Shown: positions 8,839-18,018 of the stretch, piece by piece
How the letters are laid out: the number at the start of each line of letters is the position of its first letter
Numbering within the stretch: the first letter of the stretch is position 1
DNA from: an uncultured Clostridium sp.
GTDB lineage: Bacteria > Bacillota > Clostridia > TANB77 > CAG-508
Length of the DNA stretch: 64,000 nucleotides
Direction: 5' to 3'
NCBI GenBank assembly: GCA_900554565.1
Contig: USHX01000002.1
Location: 1-64,000 of the forward strand
Position numbers and translations under genes: made by a program
The notes under the pieces: generated by a model
Database searches by the model: none
What the model was told of the DNA's origin: nothing
What the model saw: only the letters and a program-made list of their open reading frames with translations

Positions 8839-9147
8839 ATGAACGAAAACTATGAAGGAGAAGAATTAGACAACATAGTAATATTAAATGATGAAAATGG
8901 AAATGAAGTAAGATTTGAATTTTTAGATTTAGTAGAATTAGATGATGAAGAATATGTAGTATTATTACCAGTAACAGCAGAAGGAGAGGAAGAAGAAGGA
9001 GAAGTAGTAATATTAAAAGTAGAAGATACAGATGATGAAGAATCAGAAGAAGAATCATATGTAAGTATTGAGGATGAAGATACTTTAAACAAAGTATTTG
9101 AAATATTTAAAGAAAAATTCAAAGATGATTTTGATTTTGTAGACTAA
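8839..9147 (+). CDS. yrzB: DUF1292 (YrzB) family acidic protein
   Basis: A 102-residue, extremely acidic protein with the DUF1292 pattern (IVILNDENGNEVRFEFLDLVEL, then EYVVLLPV). The start at 8839 has AAAGGAG upstream; an ATG at 8758 inside ruvX lacks a ribosome site and would add a basic, unrelated leader. It completes the ireB-ruvX-yrzB block. Function is unknown in this family. Confidence 0.88.
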   Translation: MNENYEGEELDNIVILNDENGNEVRFEFLDLVELDDEEYVVLLPVTAEGEEEEGEVVILKVEDTDDEESEEESYVSIEDEDTLNKVFEIFKEKFKDDFDFVD

Positions 9148-9169
9148 TAATATCTGAATAAATTTAAAC

Positions 9170-9212
9170 AAAGGTGAAGGAAAGAATAAAAAAGTTCTAA
9201 CCTTCACCTTTA
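9170..9212 (+). terminator. Hairpin between yrzB and the next gene
   Basis: Arms AAAGGTGAAGG and CCTTCACCTTT (11 bp, perfect) flank an A-rich loop. It is followed by T3A5 and not by a clean T run, so it may be a weak terminator or an attenuating/processing hairpin at the end of the ireB-ruvX-yrzB transcript. Confidence 0.5.
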
Positions 9213-9233
9213 AAAATAGGGGGAATGAAACAA

Positions 9234-9719
9234 ATGAGAAACTTTTCAACATGGTTGTTAGTATTATTTATGATAATGTTCTGGATTTTAAGAGTAGTAG
9301 TAGCTCTAGGTGCTGAACTAAAATGGGATTTAAATGGATTAGAACCTTTAAACATGCAAATGGAAATAGGATTACTATTTCTGACACTTGTATGCATTAT
9401 ATTAGTGATAAAAAGAAAACTAGTAGGAGGATTAATATACCTATTATCATATGGAATGTATTATGGTGTATTTGTATTTAATAATTTAGAAAACTTACAA
9501 AATGCAGTAGAAGGCGGAGTTGATATAAATTTATATATGCAACTATTTGTATCACTAGTTGGAATAATAATTCCAGTAGCTGTAATGCTTGATTTACTTG
9601 CAGATAAGAACAGAAAAGCTCATCCAAAAGACAAAAAAACGGATTGGTTTTATGATAATGAACAATTTGATAGAAAGATGGATGAGAGAGCAGACAAGAA
9701 TAATTATAGAACATTATAA
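9234..9719 (+). CDS. Four-helix membrane protein of unknown function
   Basis: A 161-residue protein with four predicted membrane segments (about residues 5-25, 40-60, 65-85 and 105-125) and a charged cytoplasmic tail. Two in-frame ATG codons occur (9225, 9234); the second sits nine bases after AGGGGG and is the better start. No domain recognised. It follows the yrzB hairpin, so it may have its own control. Confidence 0.65.
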   Translation: MRNFSTWLLVLFMIMFWILRVVVALGAELKWDLNGLEPLNMQMEIGLLFLTLVCIILVIKRKLVGGLIYLLSYGMYYGVFVFNNLENLQNAVEGGVDINLYMQLFVSLVGIIIPVAVMLDLLADKNRKAHPKDKKTDWFYDNEQFDRKMDERADKNNYRTL

Positions 9720-9833
9720 TAATTTATATATCCAATAAAAATGAAATAGTATTAATCAGGAAAAATATAAGTAGAAAGGATTAATTGATTTAATAGATTG
9801 ATATGTCTATAAAATTAACTAAACAAAAAAAAT

Positions 9834-10862
9834 ATGAATTATATAGATACTATAGAAAACAGAACAAAAGAATATTTTGAAATTTTAGAGCCACAATTTC
9901 CTTTGTGGCTAAATGAATATATAAACACAAAAGAATTATTAAAACAGCAGTACATAAGTGTAACTTGTGGGACAATTTATTCACAATTATTTGAAAATAA
10001 ATTCTTCTATTCAAGTTTGGACCACTCAATAGCTGTTGCATTAATAGTATGGCATTTTACGCATGATAAAAAGCAGACATTGGCTGGGCTATTTCATGAT
10101 ATTGCAACACCAGCATTTAAACATTGCATAGACTTTTTAAATGGTGACTATATAAAGCAAGAATCAACTGAAGATTTAACAAGTAAAATAATTGAAAATT
10201 CAGTTGAAATAATGGAATTGCTAAAAAGGGATAAAATAAAACTAGAAGAAGTAGACAATTATCACATATATCCAATTGCAGATAATGATACTCCAAAATT
10301 ATCTGCAGATAGATTAGAATATTCATTGTCAAATGCTTTACTTGCATATGGTACAATAAATGACATAGAAGTAATAAAAAGAATTTATAATGATTTAGAA
10401 ATTGGGAAAGATGAAGAACAAATAGATGAATTATCATTTAAAACAGAAACAATTGCTGAAGAATTTGTCGAAATCACAAGCAAACTGTCAATAATGTATA
10501 GAGAAGATAAAACAAGATATTCAATGCAACTAATTGCAGATATAATTAAAAAGATGAATGAAGATGGTCTTATAACAAAAAAGGACTTATATGAGTTACA
10601 AGAAAAAGAAGTAATTGATATTATAAAAAAATCTAAATATAAGAAAGTTTTTGAACAATGGCAAAATGCTAAAGAAATTAAAATTTCTAGGCAGGAACCT
10701 AGAGATGTTTATTTTGTACATCATGGTGCAAAAGTTAGGTATATCAATCCATTGGTTTCAGGCAAAAGAATTTCAGAGGTTTCTGAAGTTACAAAGAATT
10801 TGATTGAAGAAAATTTGAAATATAAGATGGATAATTATGTCTTTTTGAATTTATGTTTATAA
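9834..10862 (+). CDS. HD-domain metal-dependent phosphohydrolase
   Basis: A 342-residue HD-superfamily protein. The metal ligands are visible as H64 (SLDHS), H88-D89 (GLFHDI), H97 (FKH) and a later Asp in SADRLEYS (about residue 160). This arrangement fits nucleotide phosphohydrolases related to dNTP or (p)ppGpp hydrolases, but no substrate can be assigned. No clear ribosome-binding site precedes the ATG at 9834, which follows an A-rich stretch; a 25-codon reading frame from 9803 in another phase overlaps the start. Confidence 0.78.
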   Translation: MNYIDTIENRTKEYFEILEPQFPLWLNEYINTKELLKQQYISVTCGTIYSQLFENKFFYSSLDHSIAVALIVWHFTHDKKQTLAGLFHDIATPAFKHCIDFLNGDYIKQESTEDLTSKIIENSVEIMELLKRDKIKLEEVDNYHIYPIADNDTPKLSADRLEYSLSNALLAYGTINDIEVIKRIYNDLEIGKDEEQIDELSFKTETIAEEFVEITSKLSIMYREDKTRYSMQLIADIIKKMNEDGLITKKDLYELQEKEVIDIIKKSKYKKVFEQWQNAKEIKISRQEPRDVYFVHHGAKVRYINPLVSGKRISEVSEVTKNLIEENLKYKMDNYVFLNLCL

Positions 10863-10893
10863 TCCGTAAAATAATAAGAAGGAAGTGAAAATA

Positions 10894-11791
10894 ATGAATA
10901 ACGAAAATAAAACAAATATCAACTGGTACCCAGGCCATATGGCAAAAACCAGAAGACAAATAACAGAAGACTTAAAAATAATAGATGTAGTAATAGAATT
11001 ATTAGATGCTAGAATACCGCTAGCAAGCCAAAATCCAGACATAGCACAAATAACAAAAGGAAAAAAGAAAATAGTAGTATTAAACAAATGTGACTTATCT
11101 GATGAAAAACAAAACCAAAGATGGATATCATATTTTAAAAAGCAAGGAATACCAGCAGTATTAACAGATTCAAATTCTGGAAAAGGAATAAACAATTGCA
11201 TATCAGAAATAGAAAAAATAATGGAAGAACATTTACAAGGACAAGCTCAAAAAGGAAGAGTGGGTAGAAAAATAAGATCCATAATATTGCGGAATACCAA
11301 ATGTAGGAAAATCATCATTTATTAATAGAATATCAAAAAGAACAACTGCAGGAGTAGGAAATAAACCAGGTGTAACAAAGCAAAAACAATGGATTAGAAT
11401 AAATGAAAAAATAGAATTATTAGATACACCAGGAGTATTATGGCCAAAATTTGAAAGCGAAGAAGTTGGCTTAAAACTAGCATTTACAGGGACAATAAAA
11501 GAAGATATACTACAAAGAACAGAAATAGCATATCAATTACTAAAATTCTTATTACAAAATTATAGAGAAAATATATGTGAAAGATATGGCTTAACAGAAG
11601 AATATATAAACAATATATTAAACCAAGACCAACCAGAAAATTTTAACATATATGAAATAATGTTAGAAATAGGAAGGAAAAGAGGTTGCATAATTTCAGG
11701 TGGAAATATAGATGAAGAAAAAACAGCAAGAATATTACTAGATGAATTTAAAAATGGAAAATTAGGAAAAATAACACTTGAGCAAGCATAA
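10894..11791 (+). CDS. rbgA: Ribosome biogenesis GTPase RbgA/YlqF, needing a +1 frameshift at CGG-A
   Basis: RbgA is a circularly permuted GTPase that acts in late assembly of the 50S subunit. The first part (10894-11289, 132 codons) carries WYPGHMAKTRR, LLDARIPLASQNP and the G4 motif NKCD. Zero frame then meets CGG at 11290-11292 and stops at 11325. Omitting C11290 continues directly as GIPNVGKSSFIN (G1 loop) and GVGNKPGVTKQ and LLDTPGVLWP (G3) to a stop at 11789-11791, giving about 298 residues, near the normal length of the family. There is no other damage. The ATG at 10894 has AAGGAAG upstream. Downstream mrnC is 20 bp away. I read it as a functional gene decoded by frameshifting, not a pseudogene. 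Confidence 0.85.
11287..11293 (+). other. +1 frameshift site CGG-A in rbgA
   Basis: Zero-frame codons TTG CGG AAT; the frame required downstream is TTG (C) GGA ATA. The extra base is C11290. The restored glycine is the first residue of the GxPNVGKS G1 motif. Zero frame ends 11 codons later. Confidence 0.85.
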
Positions 11792-11811
11792 AAAGTGAAA
11801 GGAAGTAAAAA

Positions 11812-12210
11812 TTGATAGAATTTGTAGAATTAGAAAAAGATGAAACAGATGTGAATTTGATGTCACCACTAACTTGGGCATATGTTGGAGACTGCGTATA
11901 TGAACTATATATAAGAACAATGCTTATAAATAAAACAAAACTAAAGCCACATAAATTACATATAGAAACAATAAAATATGTTAGAGCCCAATCACAAGCT
12001 AAATTTTTGAAAAAAATATATGAAGATTTAACAGAAGAAGAAAAAGATATAGTAAGAAGAGGAAGAAATGCAGAAAATCATCATTTGCCTAAAAATTGTG
12101 ATGTTCAAGATTATATGCATTCAACTGCATTTGAAGCTTTGATAGGATATTTATATTTAACTAAAAATGAAAAAAGAATTAAAGAACTTTTAAAAAATTG
12201 TCTTGACTAA
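11812..12210 (+). CDS. mrnC: Mini-ribonuclease III
   Basis: A 132-residue protein containing only the RNase III catalytic fold, as in MrnC, which matures 23S rRNA. The signature LTWAYVGDCVYELYIR is at residues 19-34, and a second acidic patch is in MHSTAFEALIGYLYL (about 101-115), with the conserved Glu of the active site. The start is TTG at 11812, preceded by AAAGGAAG. It lies 20 bp after rbgA; both act in 50S maturation. The promoter of tRNA-Glu overlaps its stop codon. Confidence 0.93.
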   Translation: MIEFVELEKDETDVNLMSPLTWAYVGDCVYELYIRTMLINKTKLKPHKLHIETIKYVRAQSQAKFLKKIYEDLTEEEKDIVRRGRNAENHHLPKNCDVQDYMHSTAFEALIGYLYLTKNEKRIKELLKNCLD

Positions 12211-12231
12211 ACGAAATAAAAATGATATAAA
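12203..12231 (+). promoter_or_regulatory. Promoter of tRNA-Glu and possibly the riboswitch-ATPase unit
   Basis: TTGACT at 12203-12208 (overlapping the mrnC stop), 17-bp spacer, TATAAA at 12226-12231. No terminator is evident between the tRNA and the riboswitch, so this promoter could serve both. Confidence 0.6.
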
Positions 12232-12253
12232 TAGGAAGTATTAACAAGACAAT

Positions 12254-12328
12254 GGCCCGTTGGTCAAGCGGCTAAGACGCCACCCTCTCAAGGTGGAATC
12301 ATGGGTTCGATTCCCGTACGGGTCACCA
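12254..12328 (+). tRNA. tRNA-Glu (anticodon CUC)
   Basis: A full cloverleaf with acceptor GGCCCGT/ACGGGTC, anticodon stem CCACC/GGTGG, loop CTCTCAA giving anticodon CTC, T loop TTCGATT and encoded CCA. The body resembles the usual glutamate tRNA of Firmicutes, but the anticodon is CUC (reads GAG) in place of the common UUC, so a second Glu tRNA is expected elsewhere. Confidence 0.93.
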
Positions 12329-12358
12329 AAACAACTAAAATAGTAAAAATATAAATTT

Positions 12359-12440
12359 AAAAGGGAGTAGCTTTAAATTACTAATCAACAATCGCGATGT
12401 AACAATCTGGTTAGTAAGCTAAAAAATAGTAAGCAAGACT
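12359..12440 (+). ncRNA. yybP-ykoY (manganese) riboswitch aptamer
   Basis: Begins with AAAGGGAGTAGC and ends with TAGTAAGCAAGACTTTT; the two ends match the conserved core of the yybP-ykoY family (AAAGGGGAGUAGC ... AGCAAGACCUUUC). The arm in between contains an ATCGCGATG stem. Known family members sense Mn2+ and in several Firmicutes sit ahead of P-type ATPases or other Mn2+ exporters. Here it precedes a P-type ATPase by about 160 bp and its 3' end overlaps a terminator hairpin, which fits transcriptional control. Confidence 0.82.
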
Positions 12441-12485
12441 TTTAAAAGGAAAACACAATAAATTTCCTTTTAGAAGTCTTTTTAT
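12435..12485 (+). terminator. Riboswitch expression-platform terminator
   Basis: AAGACTTTTAAAAGGAAA pairs with TTTCCTTTTAGAAGTCTT around a short A-rich loop and is followed by a T run. The 5' arm uses the AAGACTTTT that also closes the aptamer, so ligand binding and terminator formation should be mutually exclusive: an ON switch for metal is the expected logic. Confidence 0.8.
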
Positions 12486-12600
12486 ATTACAAAAAAGAAA
12501 GGCAGGGATAATAATTTAAGAAAAAAATGTAAAAAATAAAAATAAAGCATAAAATCAAACAATCTCCAATAATTTGTGTTTTAAGAAAGGAATGAAAAAC

Positions 12601-15318
12601 ATGGAAAAATGGTATAACAAAAAAATAGAAGAAATAGAACAAAAACTAGAAACAAACAAAGAAAAAGGAATAACAACCGAAGAAGTTCAAAAAAGAGAGG
12701 AAAAATATGGTTTAAATGAACTAAAAGCAAAAAAGAAAAAATCATTGTTACAAAAATTTATAGAGCAATTTAAAGATTTTTCTATAATAATATTGATAAT
12801 TGCTGCAGTAGTGTCAGGTGTAGTTGGTGTAGCTCAAGGGGAAGGGATTACAGACACCATAATAATTTTAATAGTAGTAATAGTAAATGCAATAATAGGA
12901 GTAAGTCAAGAAGCAAAAGCAGAGAAATCATTAGAAGCTTTGCAAAAACTAACAGATCATGCAACAAAAGTAATAAGAAATGGTAAATTAGAAGTAGTTC
13001 CAGCAAAAGACCTAGTACCAGGAGATGTTGTGGTTTTAGATACAGGAGATTATATTCCAGCAGATTTAAGAGTAATAGAAGCTGCAAACTTAAAATCACA
13101 AGAATCATCATTAACAGGAGAATCTGTCCCAGTAGAAAAAACAACAGAAGTAATAGAAGATACAGAAGTTGGTATAGGAGATAGAACAAACATGCTATTT
13201 TCTTCTAGTTTAATAACATATGGACGTGGAAAAGGAATTGTAGTAGAAACAGGAATGACAACAGAAGTTGGAAAAATAGCAGGAATGCTAGAAAATGCAG
13301 AAGAACAATCAACACCATTGCAAAACAAATTAAATGGATTAAGCAAAACATTAGGGATTGCAGCTTTAGTAATATGTATATTTATTTTTATAATAGGGCT
13401 AATTCAAGGAAAAGAACCAATTCATATGTTCATGTCAGCAGTAAGCTTAGCAGTTGCAGCAATTCCGGAAGGATTAGCAGCTGTTTCAACAATTGTGTTG
13501 GCAATAGGTGTACAAAAAATGGTAAAGAAAAATGCGATAGTAAAAAGATTGCCAGCTGTTGAAACTTTAGGAAGTAGTACAGTTATCTGTTCAGATAAGA
13601 CAGGTACATTAACACAAAATAAAATGACAGTAGAAAAAATATTTTGGAATAATGCTGTAAGAGAAGCAGGAAACATTCAAAGTAATGAAATAGATGAAGA
13701 ATTAACAAAACTTATATATGCAAACATGTTGTGTAATGACACAAAAATTTCAAATGATGGAACATTAACAGGTGACCCTACAGAAACAGCATTAGTTGAT
13801 ATGGCTTTTAAACTAGATTTTGACCCATCAATATATGATACGATGCCAAGAGAAGATGAAATCCCATTTGATTCAGATAGAAAATTAATGACAACAGTAA
13901 ATAATGTAAATGGAAAATATATAGTTTATACAAAAGGTGGAATAGATGAGTTATTAACTAAATGTACAGCATATGAACTAAACAACCAAATTTATGAAGA
14001 AATAGATGTATATTCAAATAAAATCAGAGAAGAAAACGAAAAAATGGCAAAACAAGCTTTAAGAGTACTAGGTTGTGCATACAAAGAACTAAATCATAAA
14101 CCAACAAAAGAAGAAATGCAAAATATAGAAAATGATTTAATTTTTATAGGAATGGTTGGAATGATTGATCCACCTAGAGAAGAAGCAAAAAAAGCTGTAG
14201 AAAAATGTAAAACAGCAGGAATAAAAACAGTAATGATTACAGGTGATCATAAAATAACAGCAACAGCAATAGCAAAAAAATTAGGTATTTTAGAAAATGA
14301 AGATGAAGCAATAACAGGTGCAGACTTAGAAAACATGACAGATGAAGAACTTGAAAAAAATGTAAGAAAATATTCAGTATATGCAAGAGTATCACCAGAA
14401 CATAAAGTAAGAATAGTAAAAGCATGGCAAAAAAATGGAGAAATAGTTGCTATGACTGGAGATGGAGTAAATGACAGCCCAGCTTTAAAAACAGCAGACA
14501 TAGGTTGTGCAATGGGAATGGTAGGAACTGATGTTGCAAAAGAAGCGGCAGATGTTATTTTAACAGATGATAATTTTGCAACAATAGTATCATCAGTAGA
14601 AGAAGGAAGACGTATATATGACAATATACTAAAAGTTATACAATTCTTATTGTCAAGCAACATAGGAGAAATAGTAGTTTTATTTTTAGCAACATTATTA
14701 ACGCCACTATTTGCAAACTGGTTTGGAATTACAGATATATCACATTTAGAAATATTACTTCCAATTCATATATTGTGGATAAATTTAGTAACAGACTCAT
14801 TACCAGCATTAGCGTTAGCGTTTGACCCAGCCAATAAAGGAATAATGGAACGTAAACCATCAAAAACTGGCAAAAGCGTATTTACAAAAGGAATGACATG
14901 GAGAGTTATTTATCAAGGCGCAATGATAGGCTTACTTACATTAGCAGCATTTGCAATAGGATTAGCAACAACAAAAGAACCAATAAATGGATTAACATTA
15001 GATGAATCTAAAATAGAAGTAGGTCAAACAATGGCATTTGTAACACTTGCATTATCAGAATTAGTACATGTATTTAATGTAAGAGATAACAAAAATTCTA
15101 TATTTAAAACAGGAATATTTAATAATATGAAACTAATAGGAGCAATTATTATTTCTGCATTACTAGTATTTGTAATATTAGCAATTCCACAATTAAGAAC
15201 AATATTTAGTATACCAGTGTTACCAACACAAAATATAGTTGAACTAATTTGCTTAATATTAGCACCAGTAGTAATTGTTGAGATATTCAAATTATTAAAA
15301 ATAAATGGAGAAGAATAA
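12601..15318 (+). CDS. P2A-type cation-transporting ATPase (Ca2+/Mn2+), riboswitch-controlled
   Basis: A 905-residue P-type ATPase with N-terminal cation-ATPase domain, TM4 motif AAIPEGLAA (near 286) typical of P2A pumps, phosphorylation site CSDKTGTLTQNKM (Asp near 332), nucleotide-binding motif TKGG, hinge TGDGVNDSPAL, and a C-terminal six-helix domain. The family is usually annotated as Ca2+-transporting, but the yybP-ykoY aptamer in its leader suggests that Mn2+ efflux is the physiological role. Start at 12601 follows AAGAAAGGA; an upstream ATG (12574) overlaps that site. No frameshift despite the length. Confidence 0.92.
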   Translation: MEKWYNKKIEEIEQKLETNKEKGITTEEVQKREEKYGLNELKAKKKKSLLQKFIEQFKDFSIIILIIAAVVSGVVGVAQGEGITDTIIILIVVIVNAIIGVSQEAKAEKSLEALQKLTDHATKVIRNGKLEVVPAKDLVPGDVVVLDTGDYIPADLRVIEAANLKSQESSLTGESVPVEKTTEVIEDTEVGIGDRTNMLFSSSLITYGRGKGIVVETGMTTEVGKIAGMLENAEEQSTPLQNKLNGLSKTLGIAALVICIFIFIIGLIQGKEPIHMFMSAVSLAVAAIPEGLAAVSTIVLAIGVQKMVKKNAIVKRLPAVETLGSSTVICSDKTGTLTQNKMTVEKIFWNNAVREAGNIQSNEIDEELTKLIYANMLCNDTKISNDGTLTGDPTETALVDMAFKLDFDPSIYDTMPREDEIPFDSDRKLMTTVNNVNGKYIVYTKGGIDELLTKCTAYELNNQIYEEIDVYSNKIREENEKMAKQALRVLGCAYKELNHKPTKEEMQNIENDLIFIGMVGMIDPPREEAKKAVEKCKTAGIKTVMITGDHKITATAIAKKLGILENEDEAITGADLENMTDEELEKNVRKYSVYARVSPEHKVRIVKAWQKNGEIVAMTGDGVNDSPALKTADIGCAMGMVGTDVAKEAADVILTDDNFATIVSSVEEGRRIYDNILKVIQFLLSSNIGEIVVLFLATLLTPLFANWFGITDISHLEILLPIHILWINLVTDSLPALALAFDPANKGIMERKPSKTGKSVFTKGMTWRVIYQGAMIGLLTLAAFAIGLATTKEPINGLTLDESKIEVGQTMAFVTLALSELVHVFNVRDNKNSIFKTGIFNNMKLIGAIIISALLVFVILAIPQLRTIFSIPVLPTQNIVELICLILAPVVIVEIFKLLKINGEE

Positions 15319-15373
15319 CCTAGACAAATAACCCATTTTATGGTAATATATAATGCAGACAGGAGTGAGAAAA

Positions 15374-16954
15374 ATGAGTGAAAAATTTTATATAACAACA
15401 CCAATATATTATCCAAGTGGAAGATTTCATATAGGGACAGCATATACAGAGGTATTAGCAGATAGTATAAAAAGATATCATAAATTAAAAGGAGAAGAAA
15501 CATATCTTTTAACAGGAACAGATGAACATGGACAAAAAATACAAGAAAAAGCTGAAGAACAAGGCAAAACGCCTAAAGTTTATGTAGATGAAATGGCTGA
15601 AAAAGCAAAAGAATTATGGAATAAAATGGGGATAGAATATGATGATTTTATCCAAACAACAGAACAAAGACATGAAAAAATAGTACAAAAAATATTTGAT
15701 TATTTCATGGAAAATGGAGATATCTACAAAGGCGAATATGAAGGCTGGTATTGTGTACCATGTGAAACATATTTTACAGAAACACAATTAGTAGATGGAA
15801 AATGCCCAGATTGTGGAAGAGAAGTAAAAATAATGAAAGAGGAAGCATATTTCTTTAATATGAAAAAATATGCAGACAGACTTTTAAAATATTATGATGA
15901 ACATTCAGACTTCATAAAACCAGCTTTTAGAAAAAATGAAATGATAAACAATTTCATAAAACCAGGACTTGAAGACTTATGTGTAACAAGAACAAATTTT
16001 GATTGGGGAATAAAAGTTTTAAAAGACCCAAAACATGTTATTTATGTATGGGTAGACGCTTTAACAAACTATATTACAGCATTAGGATATTTATCAGAAG
16101 ATGATACATTATTTAAAAAATACTGGCCAGCAGATTTACAAGTAGTTGGAAAAGACATTGCAAGATTCCATTTAATATATTGGCCAATATTCTTAATGGC
16201 ATTAGACTTACCAATACCAAAAACGATATTAGTTCATAACTGGATAACAATGAAAGATGGAAAAATGTCAAAATCAAAAGGAAATGTAATATATCCAGAA
16301 ACATTAATAGAAAGATATGGCTTAGATGCAACAAGATATTTCTTATTAAGACAAATACCAGTTGCGCAAGATGGAATATTTTCACCAGAAGAATTTGTAG
16401 AAAGATACAATTTTGATTTATGTAACGACCTAAGTAACTTATTAAATAGAACAGTATCAATGGTAAATAAATATTTTGAAGGAAATGTACCAAAATATAA
16501 TGGAACACCAAATGAAGTTGACAAAGAATTTGAAGACTTTACAATAAATCAAATAGACAAATTTGAAAACAAATTTAATAACTATGAAATTGCAAATGCA
16601 CTTCAAGAAATATGGGCAATAATATCTAGAACAAACAAATATATAGATGAAACAAGTCCATGGGCACTTGCAAAAGAAGATGGAAATAAAGAAAAATTAG
16701 AATCTTCAATGTATCATTTAATAGAAAATTTAAGAAAAATAGCAATTCTAATAACACCATTTATGAAAGAAACAGCAGAAAATATTTTTAGACAAATAGG
16801 AATAGTAGATGAAAAAATGAAAACTTGGGAAAGCCTAAAACCTTATGAAAAACTAGAAGGAATAAAAGTTATTGAAAAAGGTGAACCAATATTTATGAGA
16901 CTAAAACCAGAAGAAGAAATAGAATATATTAAAGAAGCAATGAAAAATAAATAA
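15374..16954 (+). CDS. metG: Methionyl-tRNA synthetase, short form
   Basis: A 526-residue class I synthetase that charges tRNA-Met. The HIGH-type motif PSGRFHIGTAY is near residue 20, TGTDEHGQK near 50, a single zinc knuckle (CVPC...CPDC, about 127-147) and KMSKSKGN near 298. It ends after the anticodon-binding helical domain and has no C-terminal tRNA-binding/dimerisation domain, so either it acts as a monomer or a separate protein supplies that part. The start at 15374 is preceded by AGGAGTG. Confidence 0.95.
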   Translation: MSEKFYITTPIYYPSGRFHIGTAYTEVLADSIKRYHKLKGEETYLLTGTDEHGQKIQEKAEEQGKTPKVYVDEMAEKAKELWNKMGIEYDDFIQTTEQRHEKIVQKIFDYFMENGDIYKGEYEGWYCVPCETYFTETQLVDGKCPDCGREVKIMKEEAYFFNMKKYADRLLKYYDEHSDFIKPAFRKNEMINNFIKPGLEDLCVTRTNFDWGIKVLKDPKHVIYVWVDALTNYITALGYLSEDDTLFKKYWPADLQVVGKDIARFHLIYWPIFLMALDLPIPKTILVHNWITMKDGKMSKSKGNVIYPETLIERYGLDATRYFLLRQIPVAQDGIFSPEEFVERYNFDLCNDLSNLLNRTVSMVNKYFEGNVPKYNGTPNEVDKEFEDFTINQIDKFENKFNNYEIANALQEIWAIISRTNKYIDETSPWALAKEDGNKEKLESSMYHLIENLRKIAILITPFMKETAENIFRQIGIVDEKMKTWESLKPYEKLEGIKVIEKGEPIFMRLKPEEEIEYIKEAMKNK

Positions 16955-16961
16955 TAGTTAC

Positions 16962-17010
16962 AAAAAAGGCTTAATTGAACCAAAAAATGTTCAATTAGGC
17001 CTTTTAAAAA
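16962..17010 (+). terminator. Terminator after metG
   Basis: Arms AAAGGCTTAATTGAAC and GTTCAATTAGGCCTTT around a short A-rich loop, followed by TTAAAA. Long stem placed 10 bp after the metG stop. Confidence 0.75.
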
Positions 17011-17069
17011 TGTCGAAAATAGTATATAATGTGTGTGGATAATAAATAAATAAAAGAAGGATGTAAAAA

Positions 17070-18002
17070 ATGGTAAATGATAAGGAGAAGGTATATCAAC
17101 TAGATATCTATAAAATAAATACAAGGCAGAAACTAGACAAGAAAAAAGTACTGTTAATAATATTACTAATAATTGCTCTTATATGTGCAATATTAACACA
17201 AAAATACATATCAAGAACAATAAAAGAATATAAAGTATACAAACAATATGAAGCACAATTAGCATCAATAAATCATCAAGCAGAAGAAAAGCAAAAAAAG
17301 GCAGAAGAAAAAGCAGAAAAAGAAAGAAAAGAAAAATTACCAAACTTAACAGAAACAGGCAAAGAAAACATATCTAAGATTTACCATTCAGAAACTAAAA
17401 GAGTATTTTTAACGTTTGATGATGGACCATCATCTGTTACATCTAAAATATTAGACACACTAAAACAAGAAAACATAAAAGCATCCTTTTTCGTATTAGG
17501 AAATAATGTAGAAGCAAGACCAGAAATGGTAAAAAGAATGTATGATGAAGGACATTTTATTGGAATACACGGAACATCACATGTATATTCACAAATATAC
17601 CAATCACCACAATCAGTATTAGATGAATATAATGAATGTAATGAAAAAATAAAAAACGCACTAGGACAACAAGAATACAATCCACATTTATTCAGATTTC
17701 CGGGTGGATTAGCTGGTGGAAAATATGCTGAAATAAAGCAGCAAGCCAAAGAACTATTACTACAAAACAATATTGTAAATGTAGACTGGAATGCATTAAA
17801 TGGAGATGCTGAAACAAATAAGCTTTCACCAGAATTTGAAATACAAAGACTACAAGAAACAGCAGAAGGGAAAAATAGTGTAGTATTGTTAATGCATGAT
17901 GCCCAAGCGAAAAGTGTTACAGCAGATACATTACCACAAATAATTTCATATTTAAAAGAACAAGGATATGAATTCAAGAATTTTTACGAAATAATAAAAT
18001 AA
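17070..18002 (+). CDS. Polysaccharide deacetylase (NodB family), membrane-anchored
   Basis: A 310-residue carbohydrate esterase family 4 protein predicted to N-deacetylate peptidoglycan or another aminoglycan outside the cell. Residues about 28-50 form a membrane anchor, followed by a Lys/Glu-rich coil. The NodB domain shows TFDDGPSS (metal Asp, near 117), HGTSH (the two metal His, near 170), RFPGG (near 210) and LLMHDAQ (catalytic His, near 275). Start ATG at 17070 has AAGAAGGATG upstream. It has 16 bp to the next, unknown gene. Confidence 0.9.
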   Translation: MVNDKEKVYQLDIYKINTRQKLDKKKVLLIILLIIALICAILTQKYISRTIKEYKVYKQYEAQLASINHQAEEKQKKAEEKAEKERKEKLPNLTETGKENISKIYHSETKRVFLTFDDGPSSVTSKILDTLKQENIKASFFVLGNNVEARPEMVKRMYDEGHFIGIHGTSHVYSQIYQSPQSVLDEYNECNEKIKNALGQQEYNPHLFRFPGGLAGGKYAEIKQQAKELLLQNNIVNVDWNALNGDAETNKLSPEFEIQRLQETAEGKNSVVLLMHDAQAKSVTADTLPQIISYLKEQGYEFKNFYEIIK

Positions 18003-18018
18003 ATGGAAGGAGAACACA

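Noticed and set aside
8837..9122. Open frames on the minus strand of yrzB (Leu- or Ser-rich)
   Set aside because: They are reverse-complement shadows of the GAA/GAT-rich acidic gene, without ribosome sites.
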